A stretch of DNA of 64,000 nucleotides from Chamaecyparis obtusa. Its lineage: Eukaryota > Streptophyta > Pinopsida > Cupressales > Cupressaceae. The notes beneath the pieces were generated by a model. It saw nothing but the letters and a program-made list of their open reading frames with translations, was not told where the DNA came from and did no database searches. Below are positions 23,416-36,292 of this stretch, piece by piece (the first letter of the stretch is position 1; every line of letters begins with the position of its first letter). The stretch is from contig BSBK01002049.1 in assembly GCA_027943335.1 (NCBI GenBank), forward strand, positions 797,416-861,415, read 5' to 3'. The translations under genes and the position numbers were made by a program.

Positions 23416-23865
23416 ACTAACTGCCAACATTTACCACCACTGCTTGCCCCCTATCCTCGGACCCACCACATGTATCCACCTCAACACCTACCGGCCAATG
23501 AAAATCATGCACATCAGCACCTCCTAGCAAATGGACCCACGACCCGCAAAAGCCTTTTAAATGCTGCAAGATCAGACAGTTGTCACATGATCACAAGGGG
23601 AAAGAATATTCCTCATGATCATGTGGCCACCATAGATCTCCTTAGCATTGTTATTCCGCCTAAGAAAATTGGGCCCACCATCATGTGACTTCACGACCAA
23701 AGAAAAACAAACCGCCAACCAAGTTTCCAGATGCTAGCCACTTCACCTCCAGGATCAAGTGATAAGGAGATAACCGTTAGTCGCCAGGTCATGGAATGAA
23801 AACCTAACTGCCAAGTAACTAAACACCGTAGAAGACTGGGACCCATGCCGACATGTGGAAAATGG

Positions 23866-23907
23866 TCGCATGATCGCATGTTAGAAAACTCTGACATGCG
23901 ACCATGC
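23866..23907. repeat. Hairpin module 3 in solo LTR C2
   Basis: CGCATGATCGCATGT and ACATGCGACCATGC pair less perfectly around AGAAAACTCTG. Related, more decayed modules can be seen in C1 near 16,172, 16,950 and 17,390. Confidence 0.7.
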
Positions 23908-24667
23908 AACAACCAATAAGAACATGCATAGATCTGGACCCACATCTCTACCCTGGAAGAAAAATCTAATGGCTGTTGCAAGAGCGTGAAGGATAAACAT
24001 CACGCATCTTCACTATGAGAACATATGACAACTGCCGATCCTGTTTGAACTTTAACCATGTTGAAGCAATGAGAAGAAAGGTCACCACATGACTGCCAAG
24101 CATTCGGCGACTACGCGACTAACCGCCTGCCAGCTCATGAGATGTTAGCAGATAACTACCAAAAGTGAAGAGATTACGTGACAACACAGTCACCAGATCG
24201 CTGAATAAAATATGTAACTACCCAGAGACTTGGAGAAAGTGTGACTAACACCTTGCAAAGACTGGGCCCCACCATCCATCACACCTGGGCAACTAAGACC
24301 AAGGTCAAAAACACATAAAGTACTCGACACAGAGGAAGATCGAAAACACGCAAGGTTTTCGATGCAAGAAGACAAGTGCACAAAACAAGAAGCATAAGGT
24401 CAAAAACAATGCACAGGCTGAAAACATCATAGATTTTCAAAAACATTGTGGGTTTTCGACACTGAGGTAGATTTTTTGAAATTGTTTCCTGCAGACCTTA
24501 GAACTTGCACAACTTTCTGGATTTAGCAATTCAGCACATGCAAATTTGGGCTAGAGCAAGGTGACACATTGAAGAACATAGGGCTAATGGCACTTCAAGA
24601 AGACTTGCAAGGAAATGGACCATTGTCATAAGATTGTGCTATGACTAGAAAATAGACTAATAGAAAT

Positions 24668-26939
24668 ATCACAAGGAGTGTGTGAGAAGGAAGATGAAGT
24701 GGTGAACCAAATGAAGGAAGGAGTGATATACCAAACATTGGTTTTGGTGAATGAGAAAGATTGAATAATTTGTATTTCTAACACTTTTGTGAAATGATTG
24801 CAGGGATATTATATTGTTGATCATGTGAATGATGATGTTTCAGACATCTATGGGAACATAGATATGAGGGATGGAAAAGTTAATGCTTGGAATATGATGT
24901 TTGATTGCAAGTGCATGAATCCAATGGAAAAAGGATACATTTATGTTGTAGTTCCTCAACAAGAAGTGACTAAAGATTGGAGGAAAAGAAAGAAACTCCA
25001 CAAACCAAGGGATTTGGATTGATTTGATCCTTGAGACTATGGTGCAAGGCACCCTGATAAAGACATGAATAGATGGTCACATGGATGACTCATGAAGATT
25101 GAATGATTTAAAACATCAATATATTTGGATGTAATATGGCTTGAAGCCAATTTTATGTATTTGATATAATAAGCCTAAATGTATAAAGGCGTGACAGTGT
25201 TGAAATGATGTAATAGGAGTTGAATGACATAGGGGTTAAGGATGTAACCTTGGGGTCACTTGGTTGATCCAAGAATGAGTGTAAGGGGTAAGGACCTATA
25301 TGGTCAAGTAGGTTTATAATATGGCTATTAATTCCATTAATATTATATAATTGTACTCAAAGTTTAAAGATGCCAAAAAGATGTAAAATTATATTTTAAT
25401 GTAATTATGGCCTATAAGGAACATGAGGGGTTATGGGTTAGTAAGGGTTAGAAAATGTTATTTTAAAGCCTTTTAAAAGTCTTAGAGGGGAGATTTGAGT
25501 CATGTTGTCAATTTGACAACATTGTTTGTCCACTTGACAAGATGTTTTAATCTTATTTTGTTAAGACAGTCAGTTTCATGACTGTTACTTGATAGTTTTG
25601 GGTAGTTAGATTGTGTATAGTCAGTTCTTGAAGATTTTGGAGTCTATTTGAAAGGAGGTCCATGTGAGTGCAGGGATTATGGGAGATTTGGATGTTTAAG
25701 AGATCTTTTTTTGTAATGATTCATATCAATTAACAATAGTTATTCTTGCAACTGTGACTCTATCCTGTGGGTACGATCAGTTTGATAGGGAATTCAAATG
25801 CTTGACTAAATCGTGCCATCATTTAGTGATGATGTGAAATCATAGGTTTGTGTTTTATTTACATGATCATATCTTTATTTCAGTATTTCAATTGATATTA
25901 AGGTAGAATAATTAACTAGTTTACTTACTGTACCTAGATTTCTAGTGGTAACAGTGTTTTGGGGTTGTAATCTTCATAATAAAGTGACTCTCCCATGTCT
26001 GCAATTACTCTAATTGGTGGGAGATGTCCATTGGTTTAATATATATGTGTATCATAGTTTGGTTGTGCAGGGATTTGAGGAAATGTGTGTAAGAGATCAT
26101 AGAACACTGCGAATTGTTGATTGAAGAAGAGCCTGATTTGACACTAGTCACATGGAGGTTGAATACCCTTATGAGTATATTATTTTTATGATGTAATATG
26201 GATTTTAGGATCCATAATGATATGTAAGAGAAATTAGAGTGATCTAGAGATAGTGGTCAAGGTCTTTTTGAGTAGACCCTAGATAAATGACCTCAGAGGC
26301 AAGGGTTTGGTGGCTAGGAAAATGGGTAGATGGTAAAGTTTTAAAACCTTGATAATATATTTTTTTAAACCTTATCAAAGACTATTTATTTATTTGGATT
26401 CAACGGAATGAATAAATTTATAAGTTTCTTTATAAATGGGGTTGAATTAGGCCTAGTTTAGGGTTGCTAGGTTATTGAATCTTGTATATGGTCCAAAGGA
26501 TTCTACCTTGGGATTTGGGTATGATTTATAGAACCAAAAAGGGTATCTAAAATACTAATTATTTTCTTGATTTTTTTTGGAAAATTTGGTGAAAAAGGAA
26601 TATTTGTTACTGGTGAATGCTACAAGCATAAAGAGCTAATAGAGTGAGTTATGTTGCATTATTTTTTACTAGACTTGGAGGAATGGTGTAACATGGAATA
26701 TGGACCATGTTGAGGTGTTATAAGGTGTTAGAACAAAGGTGGAAGTCTCATTTTAAGTTTTGGTATATTGGTGGCTCTAGGTGCATTGGAAGAAGCCTAG
26801 ATAGTTTATCCTTGTGAAGGATGTTTGATGTGAGAAATTGTCTCACTTATTGACTGAATGATCATTGATTTCAATTAGGTTATGGGCTCAGAGAGTCTTA
26901 CACACCATCTCTGCATCAATCCTCCTTTATCAAACCTCA
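24668..26939. other. Unassigned sequence with a short open frame
   Basis: The decayed coding stretch cut by C2 appears to continue for a short way. A plus-strand frame at 24,798-25,022 (74 codons) follows the words TTTGTGAAATGATTGCAGG, which resemble an intron end, but it matches no family I know. The remainder to 26,939 is non-coding by eye. It ends where element B homology starts abruptly. Confidence 0.4.
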
Positions 26940-28859
26940 AACACTTAATAGATAGAATAGTTTAATTTTCAGTTTTTTCTTTACACAATTTAAACTTATC
27001 AAAAGCTTGAGATTTTTTTCTAAGCAATGAAATCCACATCATCCAAGAGTAATCATTAACAAATAGCATAAAGTACCTTTCACTGTAGTAGGACCTAGTC
27101 CTTGTAGGACCACACATATCTATATGAATAGGACCACACATATCTATATGAATCAAATCTAATATTCTTCTTGCACTAAACTCTTTCCTTGGATGATTGA
27201 AGTTTATTTGTTTTCCCGTAATACATTCTTTACACAATACATCAGAGGAATTCGTAAGATTTGGTAAATCTTTGACAACTCTTATCCTACTAACCTTTAC
27301 AATATTATCAAAATTCTCATGATAAAACCTTCTATGCCATAACTGACTATCATCAATATTAGGAATAAAACAATTAGCCGAGCTATAGAATTCAACTATA
27401 ACACATTACCTCTAGTCTTTAATCTTTATACAATCAGATTACCCATTTTCCCCTTGATCACACTGTTTCTTTCTTTGAACTATAGGTGATAGCCCATGTT
27501 AACAAGTTGTCCAACACTCAACAGATTATGCTTCAAACCATCAACATATATAATGTCATCAATGTTATTTTTTCCATCCAAAGTAATAGATCATCTTAAC
27601 AATTAACTTAGGAGTATTCTCACCAAATCTAACAACACCTCCATGATACTTATTGAATTGCACAAACTTATCTTATCACCTATCATATGATGTGAACATC
27701 CATTGTCTATTATCCATTTAGATCTCTTATGTACTCATAATAATAGGGATTTCTCTTCATGCACATGTTCCTTATCCTTAATAGCTACAAATCCTATCTC
27801 ATCAGACTCATCATTCATTGAATCATTATTAGTTTTACCTTCAATAGCATAATAGCATTCTTTGTCTTCTCCTCTTCTAGATCTATATGATTTACACTTA
27901 TACTTTGAAACCCTTGTTGGACATATAGAAGAAAAGTTACCAATCTTATTACATAAAATTTATTTCTGAGGTAAGTTTCCCTTATACTTACCTTTACCTA
28001 TGTTCTCTCTCTTTGTAACTAGAGCTATGATATGATCATCAAGTGCCATTTCCTTTTCCATTTCTACTTTCCAATCCTCTACATATTCTCCAAGATCCTC
28101 ATCATCATCTTCGTCATTGTTGCATCTTCTAGAACTAGAAATATTTCCAAATTTTTTTAATTTATGAACTGTAACCTTAAATATAGTCTCAATTTTAGGT
28201 AAAGCATCTTTCATCAAAGTAGTTTCAAATGAAGGTAATTTACTGATCAAAGTCTCTCTGTTAAATCTAGTGGTAAGAGGAATGACCTCTTCAATATCCT
28301 ATACCTTAGTAGCATATTTAGGGGTTAAGAAATCTTATTACCTTCCAAATAATATCATTCTCTATATAGGATCCTCAAGAATTTTTTATTCCAATAGAAG
28401 CTTCAGTAAATTTTTAAACATAAGCTCTGAAATTTTCTCCTTCCATCATGTGTGACTTATCCATCCTTCCTTTCCATGTTTGTAACCTTGCATGCTTAGT
28501 GTGAGCATCACCTTCATATAAAGCTATAAATCTTTTCCAAATATCATGAGCCTTATCCAAATATTTAACTTCAATAAACTCTTCCTTAGACAAATCACTA
28601 ATTAAAGCTTCCCTAGCTTCCATGTTTCGAGTAAACACCTTTTGTCATCATCAAATTCTATCTCAAGGTTCTCTTTATCTAAAATATTTGTATTATTCAA
28701 TATGATCATCCAATACTCCACTACCAAGCACACCAGATGCATCTTCATTTTGTTCTTCCAACTGTCATTTTTTTTTGCATAAAACTTAGGACTGTCTTTC
28801 TTAAAATATTTCATCTCTAGGATCACCTCAAGCTATTAAGATTTCTCTTTGGGAACCTA
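26940..28859 (-). pseudogene. Element B Ty1/copia Gag-Pol remnant, truncated in integrase
   Basis: On the minus strand, in the order of a copia polyprotein and across stops and frameshifts, I read: Gag of the UBN2 type (28,826-28,414, with DLSKEEFIEVKYLDKAHDIW and LQTWKG); an acidic Gag tail (28,250-27,960); a protease relic (WIIDNGCSHHMIGDK near 27,700); a GAG-pre-integrase block (DGLKHNLLSVGQLVNMGY near 27,540, then CKECITGK); and the start of integrase (27,237-26,962, with DLIHIDMCGP and YFMLFVNDYSWMMWISLL). A short HIDMCGP-containing segment is duplicated in tandem there. Integrase is cut off, and reverse transcriptase and RNase H are absent. Having integrase upstream of where reverse transcriptase should be marks copia order. 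Confidence 0.85.
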
Positions 28860-28871
28860 GCTCTAAACTAA
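28860..28871 (-). promoter_or_regulatory. Element B primer binding site, degenerate
   Basis: Plus-strand GCTCTAAACTAA next to the LTR corresponds to the GCTCTGATACCA seen in A and D with a few changes, so it is a decayed initiator-tRNA-Met site. Confidence 0.6.
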
Positions 28872-28872
28872 T

Positions 28873-30139
28873 TGTTAGAAATAATAGTCCATACTACAAC
28901 TGAGAAGGGGGGTGAATTAGTTGTATGAAATCTAAAATATCCTTTTAAGAAATTTAACCAAACTAACATACAGTGCAACTAATAATACTAAAAACAAATG
29001 AACAACACATGACAACACAATATGACACAAGATTTTGTTTCAGGGAAACCCTATTAAGGTAAACCCCTCAGTGGGAACTAGAACCCATGATAATATACTA
29101 GTCTAAATGTATCCTTGTGAAAAGATCTACCCTTGTTAGGAGCTAATTATTACACCTAGTCAAAAAGCCCATGTTAAAGTACACTCTTGTTAGGAGGATT
29201 CCTAACCTCTTAGGAGTAGATCTGACGTGGAGCTCACTACCCTGAGTACATTGATCCAAGTGAAGGTTAAATCAACCTTCAAGACTCACTGTCCAAATTA
29301 TTTCAACAAGTTAATGTGAAATACAACTTAGTGATCTGATACACAACAACCTTGCTTGCAAAAATAGATTGAATTATGCTCACAACTATGAAAAAATTCA
29401 AAACTATCTCTAATACACCTCTCAAATATTATGAAAAATCTTGCATGCCCATGTTATGTTTTTCAAACACACAAATAGGGGAATTTCACCCCTTTTTATA
29501 AAATAGTACAATTCAAGAAATTGATTCAGCCTATTAGGACTTCTCTAATGCATAATTAATTACATTACATCTTTCTAATATACCCAAGGTATCTTGACAC
29601 ATCATATAATTAATCAATAATAAAAATCAAGATTTCAATCCGAAATCTAAGCTCGTCATCCCCAAAGATGCCACCTAAATAGGTCAGGTCCAAAACTAGG
29701 TCCTCACCTTTGTAGATTCCACATCAAACATCACCACAATCCTTGAGACCTCATGTTCACATAAGATGAAGTGCTAGGTTTCCTCTATCATATCGTAATA
29801 TCACTAGACATAACTCCATCTTGCATATATACTGTACCCCAAAAATACAGTAATCAATTCACTATTTTCTCGTACACTGTCATGCGACCAACGCACACTG
29901 TTTCCATTTAAACTCATTGTAATCATCAAACTTGACTTTACGATCATAGAAAACCATTATATACATATTTCCAGTACCAAAATCCAAGCTAACAGGCTCA
30001 AATATGCAACAAAGATCATTGCATGTCTTTTGAACTCTTACATGCGGTTAGTCAATCACTCTGCTAAATATCTTGTCAACCAGTTATGCGATCCTCCACA
30101 ACATATGTTGACATCAATGACAAAACACTAATGTCAACA
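28873..30139 (-). repeat. Element B, right (5') LTR
   Basis: It begins TGTTAGAAATAATAG beside the primer site and ends CACTAATGTCAACA, so it has TG..CA ends and is about 1,267 bases long. The flanking five bases outside (ACATT) do not match those outside the left LTR (GAGCC). Confidence 0.85.
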
Positions 30140-32531
30140 ACATTCCTAATAGAATGAATTATAACTGGAAAAATTTCTAATTTTGATGATAAGATCTAAA
30201 TTTTTAAAAACCTATAATTTTACAATGTAGAAAAAAAAATTCTAAAATTAATCTTTTATATACTTATATTCATTATTTAATCATTTTTTTCTTACCTCGT
30301 AGTCTTAAATAGGGGTTAATTAATCATATAATTAGTATATTATATTATTAAGTCACTTGTTTTGATACTATTATTTGCATATCATTTATTAGTTTCTTGC
30401 TTCTTGATTTTGGATCTAAACCTTTAGCTACCAAAGGCACCGAGCCAATTATAACATTTCAAGCACACTCAACTAGCATTTTTAGGCTCAACTTTAAGTG
30501 ATGGGTTTTTCTTTGCATTTGACTCTAGATTTGTACTTTAATTTTACCTTGTAAAGGAGTCATGTCTATTTATGTTGCATATTGATAATTTTTGAGTATT
30601 TTGTCTTTTTCTTGCATCATATCTTGTCATCATAAGGTCCAACCATATCATGTCAAAAAGGGAAGTAACTAACCATATTGCTAAACTCCCTTAAGTGAAT
30701 AAATTTGAGGCTACTTGATTCTTTAGATTGAAATTATGGTGCAGATATAGTTACTACTTTGTATACTAAAGCTATTAAAGGCTCATTTTCACAACATTTC
30801 AAGATACATTGATATTTTATTTAGACCAACATGATGAATTTTAATCTTGTTTTTAAACAAAAAAATGTTAAAAAGAAAATTTACTATTCATCTATGAGCC
30901 CCGAGCTTACTTAATGGACAAGGTTTGTGGGCTATTGTGTGTATCCTTAGAGGAGTTTCATTTCTTTACATTTCTCATTCTTCAACCCCAATTAGGAAAT
31001 ATACAAAACTAAGGTAAGGTAAGTAGGACACTTGAATGAGATAGTAGGACACCTGTTAGTTAAGAAAAAATATTGATATTTTGGTGTAGTTATCCATTTC
31101 TATTTTATTAAGGTTATAATTAAATAATTTTTAGATTTTTTTCTCTTGCAATGAAATAACTTACATAAAAAGGAATCAGAGAGCCAAGAATTATCTCTAA
31201 ACCAAGATTAGAGAATAAAGCTAATTGAGAAACATCTCACTTTTAGAAGATAAAAATGCCCATAACATATTATAATCTAGGGTGGTCATTATGTTCTTAT
31301 TTACAATATGCTATTGTCCTCCTGGCTAATATCCTGATGACTTCTATATTGACGTCAATGAGTTTCCTCATGAGTTTTACCTTTGTGACTATTATTTTGA
31401 ATGACATGTATTAAACCATAGTTGTTAATAGAAAAAAACACCAAGAGGGTGTTGGCCCTTGTAATAGTGCTTCATCTCTTTTCTATCATGATAGAACCTA
31501 TCATCTTGTACTAATAGTAATTTTTTCTTTTGTTCTCTATACCTAAAAATAATGTCTTCTATCACTACTCTCTACATGGCATCTTATACCTCTATTATTA
31601 CACATAAGGATATTTGGTGATGTCTTTGGGCTATTATGAATTCCTTTTGGATAAATAAAAGTCGTCAGATTAAAATAATAGTGACACATGTATGCAAGCA
31701 TAGATTGTACATGTACAACATCATTTGAAGTGTAAATGGGAAGAAAATAGAAGGCAATAATTTAATTCATCAAACGTTAGGATGGTAAAATAAATTTAAG
31801 GGACTTCAAAAATAAATATAAAAGTGAAAAAAAAAATTTAAACATTAAATGATGAAAGTCGTCAAGAAAATAGGAATTTATAGGAAATGCATGGTTAAAA
31901 TTAATAAAGGTTTCTATAAAATTCTCAAAATCATTAATATCTCATATCTAAATTATTCACCGTCTTTGAAAAGGTTAGAGATAATGGATTCATGTTTCAA
32001 CTCAATTCATTTATGAGTTTATAATAGAGATAATTTTACCTATAAATGTCATGTATGATGGGTGAATCAAAATGAAAATAACTTTCATTACATACTTCTC
32101 TATTTATCTATTTATCTTATATGCTTAATATAGTTGGAGGAGGATTTGATGTAGCACAAAAAATTTAGAGGCTATAATAGCATCAAGACAATGGGACACA
32201 AATATATATGATGAAACCTAAGAAAGGATCAACATGAACATATATAATATTTTTTAATCAAATTAAAAACATTCATGGAGAATAAAATGTTATTATTAAT
32301 AAGATGTCTACTATATTAAAAAATTTAAAAAATCACTTCATAAATAAACTAATAACTAATTAGAGAGAAAATCATGGGTCTAGACTCCTGCGTCTAATCA
32401 AAACTAATAAGAGGAAAATTTATTCTTAGACATTATATAATAGAAAAACCATCTTATATGAAAGAGATAATCTATTAATGCTATTTATAACTAATATACT
32501 ATATGTAATTTTTTTAATAAATGTGACAAGG
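30140..32531. other. AT-rich spacer; short LINE-tail fragment
   Basis: There is no supportable gene. Positions 30,300-30,720 hold the partner of the diverged repeat at 7,990-8,440. At about 31,430-31,475 the minus strand reads GGGCCAACACCCTCTTGGTG followed by T and A runs, the same type of 3' tail as the retroposon at 32,549, so this is probably a severely 5'-truncated insertion of a related element. Confidence 0.5.
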
Positions 32532-34385
32532 TACATAATATATATGTTTTTGATTAAAGAAGCAGCAAGAGGGTGCTGGCCCGTTTGAACATCAAAGCAG
32601 AGTCACAATGAACATGCTAACAACACATTAACAGGAACAAAGGAAACTACAACAACAACTATAGCCAAAGTGTAGTTAAGGAGGAAAGTCAAGGAACCAG
32701 TAGAAAGCCATAGTCAGCACACAGTCAGCTAAAAGTTGAGTAGAGAAAGAGATACTCAAGGCCAAAAGTAGCCAAGTACAAAACACAGTATTACCAGAAG
32801 TTCCTAACATCCTTGATGTTAAAGAAGGACCATGACAACACATTGACAACACCTTAGGCTACACAATGACAACACCTTGAGCCCCACCATAGCCCTAACA
32901 ATCGAGCACAACACAAGTAGCAGTCTCCCAATGCACCTCTAAAGCAAAGTGTTCCACCTCAATAGGAACAAAGCAAAAAGCCCCAATGCTCTACACCTCA
33001 ATAGGAGAATCGGCCACCTCCAGGATCACGAACGAACTCTCCACCTCAATAGGAAGTTGATCCACCTCCATAGGAACCGTGAAGAAGAAAGATGACTGAG
33101 TGTACAAAGCCCAATGCCTGAAAAAAGATACAAGATGCTCAATGACAGGGTAGAGCCCAACCTCCAAGCAAGCAGCCTGCTTCAACCAAAAACACCAAAC
33201 CAGAGGGAGCCCTTGAAAACTATCAGTCGTCCCCTGGCCACCAAAAAAAAGGAAAACCCTACCTCTTCCACCCAAAGGGGGAAGATCCACTACAAACTGA
33301 AAATAGAAGACTAACACCACACCCATTAAAAGCAAAGGTGCAAAGCAGGAAAACAAAAGCCTATGCAAACATAAATCTTCTCAAACCAGCCCAAAAGAGG
33401 TCTAAGAGTAAATCCATGGGAGGGAGAGAACGTCAGAATACAATCAGCTCCCCCAAACATGTTGTGGTTGCCAAGAAAAGAATGGCCAGGACCATGGACA
33501 ACAATATGGTCAGCAACCACAGCCACAATAAGCAGGACCAAAGCCCTCAGAAGCATTAGGCCTGGAGTCTTCCACCGTAAAAGCTGAAGCCCACCAAAAA
33601 CCCACACCTCAACACTTAGCAGAAAAAATGCCGCCACATAAAACAAAAGGCCCCCAAAAGGAACCAGTAACCCAGAAGATCCTTCGTCCAGCACGATGTA
33701 GCCCAACACCGACAAGGGTAACATTTTCACCATACTCGGCGTCTTCCTCATCACCCAACAACCAACAATACACAATAGCACCACTCCAGGGCCAAGAGAA
33801 GTAGGGGGAAGAAAGGGGACTAGATCCCCATCATTCTTGTCAAAAGCGCTCAGCACAACAAGAATCTTATGGGATCTCACACACCCCACCCTTGCAAACA
33901 CGACACACTAGAAAGAAAAACAAGGCAATTCCCAATCCTTCCTGTCCAAGGCACACATCACAACAAGAAGCTCATGGAAACAAACCCACCTTGCCTCAGT
34001 AAACAGAGCATGTTGTAGGGAAGAAGCAGAGCCACTGCAACTCTGTGTATCCTCCTCCCTAGAAACCCCCAAATATGAAAGCCCACTCCCACTCCTAGAA
34101 ACTCCAACACCAAGCACCAGAAAGGGCAAGTGCTCTTCAAGAAACAAAGCATGCAAGAGGTCCAAAAATGAATAGGAAGGCCTAAAAATGGAAGATCTTC
34201 CAACAATCTCCACCACACCCCACCAAACTGCAGCCAAGTGACCAGCAGTTCCATCTTGCTCATCATCTGCATCTTCTCCATCACTCTCAAGCACCACAGA
34301 GCCTCTGCGAGCTGCAGAAACCCTAGTATTCAAAATGCTCCCTCTCCCGCTCTCAACCATTTTAGAACTACATAATATATATGTT
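32532..34385 (-). mobile_element. 1.8 kb retroposon with 17-bp target duplication
   Basis: The insert 32,549-34,368 is flanked by perfect copies of TACATAATATATATGTT at 32,532-32,548 and 34,369-34,385, typical of target-primed reverse transcription. On the minus strand its 3' end is GGCCAGCACCCTCTTGCTGC followed by a short T/A-rich tail. A frame starting at the ATG at 34,361 (MVESGRGSILNTRVSAARRG, then acidic ESDGEDADDEQDG) runs to 33,908. Further frames at 33,901-33,326 and 33,368-32,991 are hydrophobic and look non-functional. There is no endonuclease or reverse transcriptase, so it must have been moved by a LINE in trans. It is GC-richer than its surroundings. Confidence 0.8.
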
Positions 34386-34849
34386 AGAATTTTCATTTTA
34401 ATATCCAATTTAACTTAACTTATCTAAAATATGAAATCAAGTTAAGAATAGAAAATAATGTCACCTAAGCTTCCTTAACATTTGTTCATTCTTATCTTCT
34501 AAATACTTACACCCAAATTTATGACTAGAGCAAAAGAAGAGGGATAGTGAATTCATACTAAAATTTGTTATTTTAGAATTTAATAATTTAATACAATACT
34601 AATACAATACTAATAAGATTGAAGATAATTATAAATATAATTTCCTTCATTTAGCCTAGAAGAACGAAACAAAATAATTTCCTCATTTTTAATTGTCATT
34701 CGTGAATTTTTACTTTGTTTCTATATAATTACAAAAATTTAACTTCTATATATTTTTTATTTGATAAGTTTCAAAGGTGTTAAAAAACTAGATACAAATA
34801 GATATTAATGTGATTGAAAATCTATACGAAAAAAGATGTAAAATATAGA
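34386..34849. other. AT-rich spacer
   Basis: Nothing recognisable on either strand between the retroposon and the start of the second NF-YB repeat. Confidence 0.5.
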
Positions 34850-35657
34850 ACACAAACCAATAACAGTCTAAAAATAGACTAATCAGCAACGCCCTAAAAG
34901 AGACTAATCAAAAGAAGCAGAAGGGACAACAACTTTGAAATATCTACAGATCCGATTTTATTATTGAGAATGTGTGTAAAACTGTATAGTACGGCGCTTA
35001 AATTAGAATTAAGAAAATGTAAAGAAAAACTTACTAAAATTATAAAGAATTATAAGGAAAAGAAGAGGAATTGTAAGTGTTGCAGTAGAAAATCTCCACA
35101 TTTCTGCACCAAACTGAATCAGCACTTACACTGTCAATTTAGAATTTTGTTGGCCAATGTCCCGCTGTTAATAATCTTAAAATAGAAAAAGAACAAGCTA
35201 ATTTTAGGAATCGATGATATAGGTTATAACGCTGTATAGCTAGAAATTTATGCATCCTCATAACTTGGAGCCAATGCTTATATATAGCAAAGCATTCTCC
35301 TTTTTATCCTCTATGACCCTGGGGCTAATGTCAGGCATTAGCAACTAGAGACTGAGTTGTCTCTAGATATCCTAACGGCCAGACTTACGATACAGACACG
35401 CAAATACAATAGCGGAGCCAAATCCTTGACAAGCAAGACATAAAATCTTGTATAGAAAAACTGTAAGTAGAGCACAAAACACTTAAAAGAATACAAAGAT
35501 CTGTTTACTATCCTCTAAGTCATTCTTAGAAGGATGCTAAGACATAAACCCTAGAAAAAGTACCCAAATAATTACTTTTAAACATGATGGGTTCCTAACC
35601 CTAGCGGCCACCTCCCTCTGAATCTGTGGAAGGACCAGTGCCATGCTTCTTTAAGCG

Positions 35658-36176
35658 CTAGAGGAAAGGCGAGTTTTGGCTAATTGATCCCATCAACAGC
35701 CTCCTATGATGATGAATATAATACTGATGTAGATCCTGCGGTGCAACCCACTTTTCTATGTTGCCATTACTACTAGTGGAGTGATCTGCTAAGCCTTTTT
35801 TTGTTACAGAGAGCTTGCAGCCCTCACTTTATCTATTTTTGAGCAGATAACTTTTGCGCTGCTATATGCATGATTTTCGAATCAGAGAGAAGACATCGTA
35901 GATAGCACATCTTCGCCATTGGTTGTCTTCCGTTTCTCCTTTTGACACTTGAGAGACGCCTCCACAGTGACATTTTCGATTCTTTCACGGTATCCTGGCT
36001 TCTTTAGAGACCATGGTATTAAGAGGGAGGATCTCCAGCCTGATTTTGCTCATATTGGATCCCAGCGGCAGCTTATATTGTGCTCTTGTCTCTCGTTGTT
36101 CGCCACTTGTTCTAGCATTGAGGGCATTTCCTGCAGGATCGGTAGGACTACTCAAATCTAGGGTTTTGTCTCCCAT
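35658..36176 (-). pseudogene. NF-YB-like pseudogene, copy 2
   Basis: On the minus strand the frame starts MGDKTLDLSSPTDPAGNALN at 36176 and reads through LPLGSNMSKIRLEILP and VSKEAR, matching the first NF-YB helix region of copy 1. The frame is then lost near 35,985. Downstream, in shifted frames, KCQKEKRKTTNGEDVLSTM and the 3' words before the TAG at 35,658-35,660 still align with copy 1. Several stops and frame changes rule out a full histone fold. The leader before the fold is longer than in copy 1 and includes RTSGEQRETRAQ, shared with copy 3. Confidence 0.8.
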
Positions 36177-36292
36177 TTTCCCTGGATACCCAACAGAGAG
36201 ATGGCTGTCTGCTAAATATGAACTGCTAACCTCGAAATAGTTCTTTTTCTGGGGACAGTATACCCTAGACAAAGAGAAAACCATCAATCGCT

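Larger units (their letters stand above)
21988..24662 (-). mobile_element. Solo LTR C2, inverted relative to C1
   Basis: On the plus strand it starts TGTTGGTTGTTCCC and ends AGACTAATA; reversed, its first bases TATTAGTC..TAGTCATAGC align with TGTTAGGCC..TGTCATAGC of C1, and its end is AACCAACA. It is flanked on both sides by GAAAT (21,983-21,987 and 24,663-24,667), a perfect 5-bp target duplication. It is about 1 kb shorter than C1. A minus-strand frame at 23,981-23,691 corresponds to 16,103-16,315 in C1 (shared words include WLLHG and TWQL), which shows nucleotide homology and not a gene. No internal region is present, so it arose by LTR-LTR recombination. Confidence 0.9.

Noticed and set aside
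24798..25022. 74-codon plus-strand frame as a real exon
   Set aside because: It follows an AG-ending, intron-like sequence but matches no family and has no supporting exon nearby. Kept only as a remark in the stretch description.
33338..33559. Plus-strand Lys/Gln-rich open frame
   Set aside because: Antisense to the retroposon body and without any motif.
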